Shown piece after piece: positions 1 through 7,441 of a stretch of 64,000 nt of DNA. The stretch covers positions 18,284 through 82,283 of the forward strand of contig CANFEY010000014.1 in assembly GCA_947446025.1 (NCBI GenBank), read 5' to 3'. How positions within the stretch are numbered: the first letter of the stretch is position 1; each line of letters begins with the position of its first letter. The notes below the pieces were generated by a model. The model had not been told where the DNA came from and made no database searches. It worked only from the letters and a program-made list of their open reading frames with translations. Source of the DNA: Bryobacterales bacterium. GTDB taxonomy: Bacteria > Acidobacteriota > Terriglobia > Bryobacterales > Bryobacteraceae. Position numbers and translations under genes: made by a program.

Positions 1-717
1 GGCGTCGCCCGCATGTCGCAGATCCGCATCATGGAAGACATCATGAAGACGGTGTCCATTCCGGTGATGGCCAAGGCCCGCATCGGCCACTTCATGGAAG
101 CCCGCATTCTGGAAGCGCTGGCCGTCGACTACATCGATGAGAGCGAAGTGCTCACGCCCGCTGACGAGACGCACCACATCGACAAGAAGTCCTTCAAGGT
201 CCCGTTTGTGTGCGGGGCGCGCAATCTAGGCGAGGCTCTGCGCCGCATCGCGGAAGGCGCTGCGATGATCCGCACCAAGGGCGAAGCCGGCTCGGGCGAC
301 ATCGTCGAAGCCGTGCGCCACATCCGCACCATCGTCAAGGAGATGAAGCATCTCACCATCCTGGGCAAGGAAGAGCTGGTGCATGAAGCGAAAAACCTCG
401 GCGCGCCGCTCGATTTGGTGGAGTGGGTGGCGGAACACGGCAAGCTGCCGGTCCCTAATTTTTCCGCAGGCGGGATCGCAACTCCGGCTGACGCAGCACT
501 CGTGATGCAGCTCGGCGCGGAAGCGGTCTTCGTCGGCAGCGGCATCTTCAAGTCCGAAGACCCGGCGGTCCGAGCCAAGGCAATCGTAAAGGCAGCAACG
601 TACTTCAACGATCCCGCCAAGCTCCTAGAAGCCAGCCGCGACTGCGGCGAAGCCATGCGCGGACTCGACGTGGCGAAGATGGCCCCCGAAGAGCTGCTGC
701 AAACGCGCGGCTGGTAA
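1..717 (+). CDS. pdxS: Pyridoxal 5'-phosphate synthase lyase subunit PdxS, 5' end outside window
   Basis: PdxS condenses ribose 5-phosphate, glyceraldehyde 3-phosphate and ammonia into pyridoxal 5'-phosphate in the deoxyxylulose-independent B6 pathway. The reading frame is open from base 1 ([10 protein letters not shown]), so about 55-60 N-terminal residues lie upstream of the window. Both catalytic lysines of the family are present: the one in VMAKARIGH (Lys81 in Bacillus numbering) and the one in RTKGE (Lys149). The phosphate-binding [17 protein letters not shown] and FVGSGIFKS segments and the usual C-terminal RGW are also seen. The glutaminase partner pdxT follows 82 bases downstream on the same strand, so the two probably form one operon. 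Confidence 0.97.
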   Translation, partial: GVARMSQIRIMEDIMKTVSIPVMAKARIGHFMEARILEALAVDYIDESEVLTPADETHHIDKKSFKVPFVCGARNLGEALRRIAEGAAMIRTKGEAGSGDIVEAVRHIRTIVKEMKHLTILGKEELVHEAKNLGAPLDLVEWVAEHGKLPVPNFSAGGIATPADAALVMQLGAEAVFVGSGIFKSEDPAVRAKAIVKAATYFNDPAKLLEASRDCGEAMRGLDVAKMAPEELLQTRGW

Positions 718-728
718 AAGGCGTCTCA

Positions 729-791
729 CGCAAAGTTCGCAAAGTTCGCAAAGTTTTCTTGACGATCTTTGCGAGCTTTGCGCGAACTTTT
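729..791. repeat. Inverted array of a CGCAAAGTT-type short repeat between pdxS and pdxT
   Basis: Bases 729-757 hold three direct copies of a nine-base unit close to CGCAAAGTT. Bases 767-791 hold the same unit on the opposite strand (CTTTGCGAGCTTTGCGCGAA). The arms can pair over about 22 bases with a small bulge and a loop of about 10 bases, so transcription would give a long hairpin ending just before the pdxT start. It could attenuate or stabilise the message, or be a dispersed repeat; no U-tract follows, so it is not a classical terminator. Confidence 0.6.
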
Positions 792-799
792 GGAATCCA

Positions 800-1357
800 A
801 TGAGCAAGACCATCGGCGTGCTAGCCCTCCAAGGCGACTTCGAGGCGCATCGCAAGGCAATTGAAGATTCCGGCGCACGCGCCGTGGAAGTCCGCACCGC
901 CGCGGAGATGCACGCCTGCGACGGACTCATCCTTCCCGGCGGCGAAAGCACCACCATGCTGAAGCTGCTCGATATGGAGCAGCTCACCCAACCTCTGCGC
1001 GACTTCGCGGCAACCAGGGCCGTCTTCGGCACCTGCGCCGGAGCCATCCTGCTGGCCCACCACGTTACGCATCCCGCGCAGACCAGCTTGCAGCTGCTGG
1101 ACATCGACGTGGAACGCAACGGTTACGGCCGCCAGATCGATAGCCGCATCGCCAACATCGATACGGCGGAGGGCGTCGTGGAAGCCATCTTCATCCGAGC
1201 CCCCATCATCCGCCGCGTCGGCCCCGAGGCGCGCGTGCTCGCGACTTTCGGTAAGGACCCCGTGTGGGTGGAACAGGGCCGCCACATGGTGACGACGTTT
1301 CATCCCGAGCTGTCCGCCGGGTCGATAGTGCATCGGAGATTTCTCAGCCGGATTTGA
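800..1357 (+). CDS. pdxT: Pyridoxal 5'-phosphate synthase glutaminase subunit PdxT
   Basis: PdxT hydrolyses glutamine and channels ammonia to PdxS. The 185-residue length is normal. It is a class I glutamine amidotransferase: GDFEAH near residue 12, the PGGEST oxyanion-hole segment at 46-51, the nucleophile Cys79 in GTCAGAILL, and the His168/Glu170 pair in FHPE complete the triad. It starts at ATG shortly after the hairpin that separates it from pdxS. Pairing with pdxS makes the assignment secure. Confidence 0.97.
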   Translation: MSKTIGVLALQGDFEAHRKAIEDSGARAVEVRTAAEMHACDGLILPGGESTTMLKLLDMEQLTQPLRDFAATRAVFGTCAGAILLAHHVTHPAQTSLQLLDIDVERNGYGRQIDSRIANIDTAEGVVEAIFIRAPIIRRVGPEARVLATFGKDPVWVEQGRHMVTTFHPELSAGSIVHRRFLSRI

Positions 1358-1406
1358 TTCAAGCCTGCTTCGCCTAGCCCGATGAGGGTGAACGAGGCAT
1401 ACGGTT

Positions 1407-2309
1407 TTGGACGCAGGAACCCCGCTAGTTGCAATCCTAAAGGCGCACCAAGAATGGGCGGCGAACCCGTCCACTGGCAAGCGCGCGGACCTCAGCGGGA
1501 TGACGCTGAACGAGGTCAAACTGAGCGGGGAGAACCTGCAACGCGCGCTGATGATCGGCGTGACCATGCTGGATGCCGACCTCACCGGCATGGATCTGAG
1601 CGGCGTCAATCTGGACCGCGGTGACCTGCAGCGCTCGAATTTGGCGGGATCGAATCTGACCGGCGCGAACCTGTCCAACACGCGTTTTGCCGGAGCGTGG
1701 ATGGCCAGCGTGCACCTCACCGAAGCCAAGGCGGACTCGGCTTCCTTCCGCAAGGCCGTGCTCAAGGGCGGGCACTTTCAGGATTTCGCCGCACACGACA
1801 CCAGTTTTCTGCAAGCCATGTTAGTCGACACGCACTTTCACCAGGCCCGGTTGTATGAGGTGAACTTCACGGACGCCGACATGACCGGCGCGCAGTTTTA
1901 TCACGCCCGCCTACAGCACTGCAAACTCAACGGCGCGCGACTGCTGGGCGCGAACTTCACCGGCGCCAAAGTCGATCACTGCACGTTCCCCTTGGCCAGC
2001 CTCACCGACGTGAAATTCAACCGCGCCGAGATCACCCAGTGCGTCTTCCGCGACGCCGACATGCGCGGCTGCGATTTCCGCGAGGCCCGCATGCGTGGCG
2101 GCGATTTCTGCCGCGCCGTGCTGACGGGCGCGCGGTTCGGGCGGGCGCAGATGATGACGGCGGATTTCCGGGGTGCCAACTTGCAAGGCGCGCGCGAGAT
2201 GACGCCGGAGAAACTCATGCTGTGCCTCACGGATCAAACGACTATCCTGCCCAATGGGAAGAAGGGGCCGTACATGAAAAACTCGGGCGCGGAGAAACCT
2301 ACTTCTTGA
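1407..2309 (+). CDS. Pentapeptide-repeat protein
   Basis: The protein is 300 residues. From about residue 28 to 275 it is a nearly continuous run of A(D/N)LXX-type pentapeptides (for example ADLTGMDLSGVNLDRGDLQ), which fold as a right-handed quadrilateral beta-helix. No enzyme domain or signal peptide is visible, and the role is unknown; some relatives mimic DNA and protect gyrase, but nothing here shows that. The start is taken at TTG 1407 because GAGG lies nine bases upstream. The 3' end overlaps the convergent LolA-like gene by 11 bases. Confidence 0.85.
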   Translation: MDAGTPLVAILKAHQEWAANPSTGKRADLSGMTLNEVKLSGENLQRALMIGVTMLDADLTGMDLSGVNLDRGDLQRSNLAGSNLTGANLSNTRFAGAWMASVHLTEAKADSASFRKAVLKGGHFQDFAAHDTSFLQAMLVDTHFHQARLYEVNFTDADMTGAQFYHARLQHCKLNGARLLGANFTGAKVDHCTFPLASLTDVKFNRAEITQCVFRDADMRGCDFREARMRGGDFCRAVLTGARFGRAQMMTADFRGANLQGAREMTPEKLMLCLTDQTTILPNGKKGPYMKNSGAEKPTS

Positions 2310-2964
2310 ACACTTCCCGCGTCGCATTCGCGGGAGCTACGAAATCGTAGGCCGAATCCGGCAGACTCGGATTCAACTTCGCGTCCGCGTACATCCACAG
2401 GTTGTAGTCGCCGTTCGGCTCGGTGACCTTTTGCTGCACCGCGTAAGTCTGGCCGACGGGAATCCACAACTCCACCATCGATACCAGTTTCTTCGCTTCC
2501 TTGTCCTTCGGCACCAGTTCCAGACGCGTGGCCTTCACCCCGCCCACCGTCTCTTCCCCGCCCTGCTTGAGGTCGTAGGACTTCTTCAACTCCACACCGC
2601 TCAGGCCAAAGACCAACAGCAGGTATTGGTCGGTCGATTTCGATAACTTCGAGATCTGGTACACCGAAAGCACATTCGCCTTCGGCAGATACTTCTCCCA
2701 GTCGTTGCCGGAAAAGTGCCAGGTAAAAGCAGCAGGTTCTGAGATATCCAACCGGCCCACCACGCGGCCTTTGGATTTCTTGAGCCTCAGTGAGCCGAGC
2801 TGCTCGTCAGTGCTCTTCAATACCTTGGTGTATTCCTGCCACCGCACGTTCGCGGAGAACGAATTGGAGGTTTTCGCGCCGGCGTCCATGCGGGCCAGGA
2901 TGGCATCAAGCGGCTCTGCCGCGGCGAATCCAGCAGCCAGAGCAAGTAGTAGAAAACGGATCAT
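2299..2964 (-). CDS. LolA-like outer-membrane lipoprotein carrier family protein
   Basis: A 221-residue exported protein with a signal peptide (MIRFLLLALAAGFAAAEP). It then shows the LolA-like pattern of an N-terminal helix (LDAILARMDAGAKTSNSFSA) followed by antiparallel strands. LolA carries lipoproteins across the periplasm. The family also includes many lipoprotein-binding relatives with other cargo, so a strict LolA role is not claimed. GAGG precedes the ATG. It is the last gene of a minus-strand run beginning with two PTPS genes and folE, nine bases after the small membrane protein gene. Confidence 0.7.
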   Translation of the reverse strand: MIRFLLLALAAGFAAAEPLDAILARMDAGAKTSNSFSANVRWQEYTKVLKSTDEQLGSLRLKKSKGRVVGRLDISEPAAFTWHFSGNDWEKYLPKANVLSVYQISKLSKSTDQYLLLVFGLSGVELKKSYDLKQGGEETVGGVKATRLELVPKDKEAKKLVSMVELWIPVGQTYAVQQKVTEPNGDYNLWMYADAKLNPSLPDSAYDFVAPANATREVFKK

Positions 2965-2973
2965 GGAGCCTCT

Positions 2974-3306
2974 TTACGGCGTAGTGAACGCCATGTAGCC
3001 GGTAAGCGCGTCTTCATCAAACACAGCCTCTACATGATGTACGACGGCTGGCGTCTTAAAACGTTTCTGGACAAGCGTTGTGGCCGTGGTGGCGCGCTGT
3101 TCCGCCGGGATACTTTCGAGCAGGCTCGGCTCCAGCAGATAGCCCTGGTTGGCTGGCAACATCACGATGCTCGCGGCCTTGGGCTGATCCTTGAAGATAT
3201 CGCGCGGCGTCAGGAAGATGAACGCCAGGATGCCCGCCACAGCCAGATCGTACGGCCAGCTGGCGCGCGGGAAGTCCCACAAAATCAATCGAGCGAAGCC
3301 CTTCAT
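2974..3306 (-). CDS. Small single-span membrane protein, unknown function
   Basis: A 110-residue protein. A short cytoplasmic lead (MKGFARLILWDFPRASWPYD) is followed by one hydrophobic helix (LAVAGILAFIFLT, about residues 21-33) and a hydrophilic tail of about 75 residues with no recognised domain. GAGGG precedes the ATG. It sits 34 bases after folE and nine before the LolA-like gene, so it is probably co-transcribed with both and may act with the LolA-like protein at the envelope. No family is recognised. Confidence 0.7.
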   Translation of the reverse strand: MKGFARLILWDFPRASWPYDLAVAGILAFIFLTPRDIFKDQPKAASIVMLPANQGYLLEPSLLESIPAEQRATTATTLVQKRFKTPAVVHHVEAVFDEDALTGYMAFTTP

Positions 3307-3340
3307 CGCCCTCTAGTGTACCAACTCAACGCCAGACTCG

Positions 3341-3934
3341 TTACCGCCGTACAAGCGCGAGGAACTCATCCCGCGTCGCCTTGCTGGAACGGAAATGGCC
3401 CAGCATGTTGCTGGTCACCGTGCTCGAATGCTGCTTCTCGACGCCGCGCATCATCATACAAAAGTGGCTGGCTTCCACCAGCACGCCCACGCCGCGCGGG
3501 GAGATGACCTCAGACACAGCCTCCGCCACCTGCTGCGTCAGCCGCTCCTGCAATTGCAGCCGCCGGGCGAACATGTTGACGATGCGCGGAATCTTGCTGA
3601 GTCCGATCACCTTATCCTTGGGCAGGTACGCCACGTGGACCTTGCCGAAAAACGGCAGCAGATGGTGTTCGCACATGCTGAAGAACTCAATGTCCTTGAC
3701 GATCACCATTTCGTCGCAGTCCACGGTAAACACAGCGCGGTTGACGATGTCCTGCAGGTTGGTCTGGTAGCCGCTGGTGAGGAACTTCATGGCGCGCTCA
3801 TAGCGCTCCGGCGTGCGCGCCAAGCCTTCGCGCTTAGGATCTTCGCCCAAGTCCAGCAATACGTCACGGACGTGAGAAGCGATCAGGCCGTCCTGCGGAG
3901 GCATCACCTTCACTACTGCTTTGTTTTTCTTCAT
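3341..3934 (-). CDS. folE: GTP cyclohydrolase I
   Basis: This enzyme converts GTP to 7,8-dihydroneopterin triphosphate, the entry to tetrahydrofolate and other pterins. From the chosen start the protein is 197 residues, with zinc ligands Cys88 and His91 ([10 protein letters not shown]) and Cys159 (HFCMMMRG), and the conserved [11 protein letters not shown] and QERLTQQ segments. The ATG at 3934 overlaps the stop of the preceding PTPS gene as ATGA and has GGGAGG upstream. A longer in-frame start exists inside that gene but has no support. Two PTPS paralogues immediately upstream would use its product. Confidence 0.97.
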   Translation of the reverse strand: MKKNKAVVKVMPPQDGLIASHVRDVLLDLGEDPKREGLARTPERYERAMKFLTSGYQTNLQDIVNRAVFTVDCDEMVIVKDIEFFSMCEHHLLPFFGKVHVAYLPKDKVIGLSKIPRIVNMFARRLQLQERLTQQVAEAVSEVISPRGVGVLVEASHFCMMMRGVEKQHSSTVTSNMLGHFRSSKATRDEFLALVRR

Positions 3935-4347
3935 TGAGCCTCCCATACGAAGGTGTTTCTTTGTGTTTCCGAAATGCGGACGCGCACCAGTTTGGCCGGC
4001 AGCGTCCAAGCCGCGGTGAGATAATCGCGGACCAGCATCGCCAGGTTTTCCGTGGTGGCCACGACGCCGGTAAATTCCGCCACATCCACGTTCAGGTTCT
4101 TGTGGTCTAACTTGTCGATCACCGCGCTACGCACTACGGCATCAAACGCCGCGCGGTTCACCACCAGACCATCCCCGTCCACGGGACCATCCACAGTCAC
4201 GTCCAAAATATAGTCGTGCCCATGACCGAACGGGTTGTTGCACTTGCCGTACAGCTTGCGGTTCGCCTCGGGACTCAACGCGGGCGTGTCCAAACGATGC
4301 GCGGCCGCGAAGCGGTAGCGGCTAGTGACCTGCACCGGCACCCCCAT
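3931..4347 (-). CDS. 6-pyruvoyl-tetrahydropterin synthase family protein, catalytic Cys present
   Basis: PTPS-family enzymes act on dihydroneopterin triphosphate, giving 6-pyruvoyl-tetrahydropterin or, in QueD, 6-carboxy-tetrahydropterin for queuosine. The 138-residue protein has the three zinc histidines (FAAAH and GHGH), the catalytic Cys36 in [12 protein letters not shown] (a eukaryote-PTPS-like motif), the DH pair in KLDHKNLN and the substrate-binding Glu in ATTENLA. The start is ATG 4347, inside the end of the upstream paralogue; an upstream ATG at 4374 is also in frame. The sequence cannot separate biopterin, queuosine and other pterin roles. No queC, queE or queF is in view. Confidence 0.88.
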   Translation of the reverse strand: MGVPVQVTSRYRFAAAHRLDTPALSPEANRKLYGKCNNPFGHGHDYILDVTVDGPVDGDGLVVNRAAFDAVVRSAVIDKLDHKNLNVDVAEFTGVVATTENLAMLVRDYLTAAWTLPAKLVRVRISETQRNTFVWEAQ

Positions 4348-4744
4348 AGTCCACGAACAGGTCCGCGGTTTCATACACGCGTACGTTGTACAGCCGCGCG
4401 TTCGGACGGCGCACAGCGGGTTCCAGGCGATGCCAAATCTCGGCCGCGATGTTTTCGGTGGTCGGTACCACGCGGTCGAACGGCGGCACTTCGCGGTTCA
4501 AATAGCGGTGATCCATGGGATCGACCACTTCGCGGTTCAGGATCTCTTTCAACTCGCGCAGGTCGAACACCATGCCGGTGACGGGGTCGGTATCGCCCTC
4601 CACCGTGACCTCCAGCAAATAGTTGTGGCCGTGGCCGTTGGGGTTGGCGTTGTTGCCATAGACCTCCTGGTTGCGCTCAGGCGACCATGCGGGGTTGACG
4701 CAGACGTGGGACGCGGAGAATTCAGCTTTGCGGGTCAGTAACAT
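4322..4744 (-). CDS. 6-pyruvoyl-tetrahydropterin synthase family protein lacking the catalytic Cys
   Basis: A 140-residue PTPS-fold protein, first gene of the pterin operon. Zinc histidines (FSASH, GHGH), the DH pair (PMDHRYLN) and the pterin-binding Glu (PTTENIA) are kept. The position of the catalytic cysteine is occupied by Asn32 (YGNNANPNGHGHNY, against [14 protein letters not shown] in the neighbour). The fold and ligand site should therefore be intact while the normal proton-transfer step cannot run in the same way. It may catalyse a different side-chain reaction, as known Cys-less PTPS subgroups do, or form a complex with the neighbour. Its 3' end overlaps the next gene. Confidence 0.85.
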   Translation of the reverse strand: MLLTRKAEFSASHVCVNPAWSPERNQEVYGNNANPNGHGHNYLLEVTVEGDTDPVTGMVFDLRELKEILNREVVDPMDHRYLNREVPPFDRVVPTTENIAAEIWHRLEPAVRRPNARLYNVRVYETADLFVDYGGAGAGH

Positions 4745-4827
4745 TTTCGGGAAGATTTGGCCTCTGGATACAGTCTCTCAAGTATTGGATGCAGCGAGGA
4801 AGGGCTGCGATCCTCTAAAATGATAGC

Positions 4828-5346
4828 GTGAAGAGCACAACAGATCGAATTCTGGCCGGATTGATTGTCGTCCTGGTCGGGGCGCTGGGTTGGGTGATCT
4901 CCGGATCGCTCGAAGAACCAGTCACCAAGGTCGGCGACCGGGCCCCCCAGTTCAGCGTGAAGACGGAAACAGGCAAGACGCTCACGGAAACCAAGTTCGG
5001 CGGCAAGCTGCTGGTGCTGAATTTCTGGGCCGCATGGTGCGCTCCTTGCGTTCAGGAAGTGCCTTCCCTCGAGGCGTTCCAGCAGGCCTTCGGCGACAAG
5101 GGAGTGGTGGTGCTCGGCGTCAGCGTGGACACCAACCCGGCGCTCTACCAGCGTTTCCGCGAACAGTTCAACGTGAGCTTTGAGACCTCGCGCGATCCGC
5201 AATGGGACATCGCCGCCAAGTACGGCACCTTCCAGCTGCCGGAGACTTACATCATCGACGCCAACGGCAAGGTGGTGCAGAAAGTGATCGCCGCGCAAAA
5301 TTGGATGGACCCGGCGTTCGTCGAAAGCGTCAAGAAACTTTTGTGA
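4828..5346 (+). CDS. Membrane-anchored TlpA/ResA-like thiol:disulfide oxidoreductase
   Basis: A 172-residue thioredoxin-fold protein. A short basic start (GTG) leads into one uncleaved-looking membrane helix (ILAGLIVVLVGALGWVI, about residues 8-24). It is followed by an AhpC/TSA-redoxin type domain with the active site WCAPC (Cys71, Cys74) and a cis-proline segment in FQLPETYIID. Such proteins reduce or handle disulfides outside the membrane, often in cytochrome c maturation. The stop codon overlaps the start of the next gene (TGATG), so the two are translationally coupled. Confidence 0.9.
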   Translation: MKSTTDRILAGLIVVLVGALGWVISGSLEEPVTKVGDRAPQFSVKTETGKTLTETKFGGKLLVLNFWAAWCAPCVQEVPSLEAFQQAFGDKGVVVLGVSVDTNPALYQRFREQFNVSFETSRDPQWDIAAKYGTFQLPETYIIDANGKVVQKVIAAQNWMDPAFVESVKKLL

Positions 5347-5978
5347 TGCGGACACGGCTCATCTTCGGTGTGTTGCTGGCCATCTGCGCATGGGCCGCAG
5401 ATAAGAGCCTGCCCAACCAGGCCGGCAATGCGAAGCTGAGCCTCAGCGGTACCGCCATCACCGACCGTAAGCTGGTCACCGAACTCATGGGCATCGACCT
5501 GGGCGAAGGCTACATGGTGGTGAAAATCCGCGCCGTCCCCCAAACGCTGCAGCCCCTCCGCCTCAGCATCGACGACTTCACGCTGATCTCTCGCAAGAAC
5601 GGCGAAAAGTCCGGAGCCATGGCCCCGCACGCCATCGCCGGCTCCGGCGCCATGATCGTGCTGGGAACCAAGTCGCAATCCGGCCAAGGCATCGGCGCGC
5701 AGAACAGCCCCATGGGCATCCCCGGCATGCCCAATAGCGGCGGCGGCATCGGCAACACCGGCAGTGTCGACGGCGGCATGGCCGATATCCGCACGGAGCG
5801 CCGCAGCACTGCGGATCCCCGGCTGCCGTTTCTCGAGGCCAAAGTCTTCCCCGACCGCGAAACGCTGGAGCCTGTGGAAGGGCTGCTCTACTTCAACCTC
5901 GCCGGCAAGCTCAAACCCGAACACGTAGGACTGATCTACACAGGCCCCGCTGGACGGCTTGTGATCGATTTCAAGTAG
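5346..5978 (+). CDS. Exported protein of unknown function with a glycine-rich linker
   Basis: From the ATG overlapping the TlpA-like stop, the protein has 210 residues. It has a signal peptide (MRTRLIFGVLLAICAWAADK), a beta-rich N-terminal half, a low-complexity Gly/Met/Pro/Ser linker (about residues 105-145) and a C-terminal stretch ending VEGLLYFNLAGKLKPEHVG. The overall plan (short leader, domain on exposed side-chain values, linker, 'LYF' strand) resembles the secreted protein at 11651-12247, which may be a distant paralogue. No named family is recognised. Confidence 0.75.
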   Translation: MRTRLIFGVLLAICAWAADKSLPNQAGNAKLSLSGTAITDRKLVTELMGIDLGEGYMVVKIRAVPQTLQPLRLSIDDFTLISRKNGEKSGAMAPHAIAGSGAMIVLGTKSQSGQGIGAQNSPMGIPGMPNSGGGIGNTGSVDGGMADIRTERRSTADPRLPFLEAKVFPDRETLEPVEGLLYFNLAGKLKPEHVGLIYTGPAGRLVIDFK

Positions 5979-5980
5979 CC

Positions 5981-6714
5981 ATGCCACCGTCCGCAATGTT
6001 CGCCAGTTCGGCCAAGAGAGCCGCGATGCTTCAGTGGTGCGCCCGTTTCCGGCAGCGCATTCCCCTCCCGGTGGAGGACGCCGTGGTGCAGACTTCCTTC
6101 GGCGCAACCCACTTACTGATCGCGGGCCCCAAAGATGCGCCGCCGATGGTGATGTTGCACGGCGCGCTTGCTTCCTCAGGCCACGTCCTGCCGGAACTTG
6201 GACCACTGCTGCATACCCGGCGCGTCTACGCGCTGGACGTGATCGGGCAATCGCAATGCCCGCGCATGTGCGGCGTCTGGCGCTCATGGTGCCTGCTGGA
6301 GTCGTGAGCAATTCCCCTTGGCCCAGCCTCCGGGACGCGGGCTTTGCCATCCTGGCCTACCGCGCCTTTCCTTCCCCGGCACGCTTGGATCGGGCGCTAC
6401 GCTCCCAATTCACGACCCTCGATCCGGACTGGTCCGCCTATTTTGGCGAGGCTCTCTTCGCCTACAAGCTGAACATGCGCATCCCGCCGCTGCTCACGGC
6501 CGAGGATGCGCGCAAAGTCCGATGCCCTGTCCTGGTATTCGCCGCGGAACGAGACGCCAGCTTTCCGGGACGTGCCTTGATCGACCGAATGCGCGAACTA
6601 TTCCCGAACTGTCAAACCGAGTGGATCGCTGGTTCCAAACACTGCCCCCCTTTGACGGATGAGTTCCGCAAGTGGATGGCGGCACGAACGGACCATTTCC
6701 TCAACGCGACGTAG
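5981..6714 (+). pseudogene. Alpha/beta hydrolase broken by an internal out-of-frame deletion
   Basis: The first part (5981 to about 6262) reads as the N-terminus of an alpha/beta hydrolase, with the oxyanion-hole region VMLHGALASSGHVLPELGP and strand-3 RRVYALDVIGQS, then runs out of frame to a stop at 6305-6307. From about 6255 another frame continues as a normal C-terminal half (VRRLALMVPAGVV, then CPVLVFAAERDASFPG with the acid and AGSKHCPP with the catalytic His). The segment between, which in the family holds the G-x-S-x-G nucleophile elbow, is missing, roughly 60-75 residues. The gene cannot make an active hydrolase. Confidence 0.85.
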
Positions 6715-7441
6715 ACTTACTCGGATCACCCGTCGCCGGCGGAGCATGGTCGGACGCGGCGGGCGCACCCAGCAACTCCGTGAAGATCCCCTTCAACGCA
6801 TCCGCCCACACCTGATACCCCGGCAACGCTGGATGCAGCTTATCCGAGTTCATCGTCCCCTCGAAAAGCCTCCCCTGCCGATCCGCAAGCTTACTATTGA
6901 TATCCAGGTAACGGACGCCTTCCAGCACCGAAAGGTCGGCGTTGATCGACTGAATCGCCGGTAGTAGCGCCATGTTGTCATTACGAGGAAAGATACCAGT
7001 GACAACGATCACCGCGCCCGGAGCCTTGGCCTTCATCAATTCGACCACAGCCTTCAAGCCGCTGAAAATCTCCTCGGGCGTAGAGCTTCCCAGATTGTTC
7101 GTCCCAGCCTGCAGCACGATCACCTTCGGATTCACTCCGTCCAACTCACCGTTCTCCAGCCGCCACAGGATGTTCTCCACCCGGTCCGCGCCCCACCCGA
7201 AATCAGCCGCGTTCCAGCCGAAGAAATTCTTCCGCCAATTCGCCAGCAACTCCGGATAGTCCGTCGCCCCCCAGCGCCGCGTGATCGAATCGCCCTCGAA
7301 GTAGATATCGATGCCGCCCTTGTCAGCCTTTTCGAGCAACTGCTGATGCGCCGCCAGCGAGTTCGCATCCGTACGCGCCGCGGCCACATTCGGCTGCCCA
7401 TACAACGCAGCGGCGCACAGCAGTAGTAGCAGCGTCCTCAC
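6701..7441 (-). CDS. Secreted SGNH/GDSL-family esterase
   Basis: A 246-residue exported hydrolase with a signal peptide (MRTLLLLLCAAALYG). The SGNH blocks are present: block I FEGDSITRRW with nucleophile Ser52, block III AGTNN (Asn about 115), and block V DKLHP with Asp200 and His203. It is close in type to platelet-activating-factor acetylhydrolase and sugar acetyl-esterases. Its GTG start overlaps the stop of the upstream CE15-like esterase (GTGA), so the two esterases are co-translated and may act together on acylated plant polysaccharide. The tail (last ~20 residues) is Pro/Ser-rich. The substrate is inferred. Confidence 0.88.
   Translation of the reverse strand: MRTLLLLLCAAALYGQPNVAAARTDANSLAAHQQLLEKADKGGIDIYFEGDSITRRWGATDYPELLANWRKNFFGWNAADFGWGADRVENILWRLENGELDGVNPKVIVLQAGTNNLGSSTPEEIFSGLKAVVELMKAKAPGAVIVVTGIFPRNDNMALLPAIQSINADLSVLEGVRYLDINSKLADRQGRLFEGTMNSDKLHPALPGYQVWADALKGIFTELLGAPAASDHAPPATGDPSKSTSR

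Noticed and set aside
725..791. Terminator between pdxS and pdxT
   Set aside because: The hairpin has no following T run, and pdxT needs transcription through it.
821..1765. 314-residue minus-strand frame
   Set aside because: Lies across pdxT and the pentapeptide gene, both with clear domains on the other strand.
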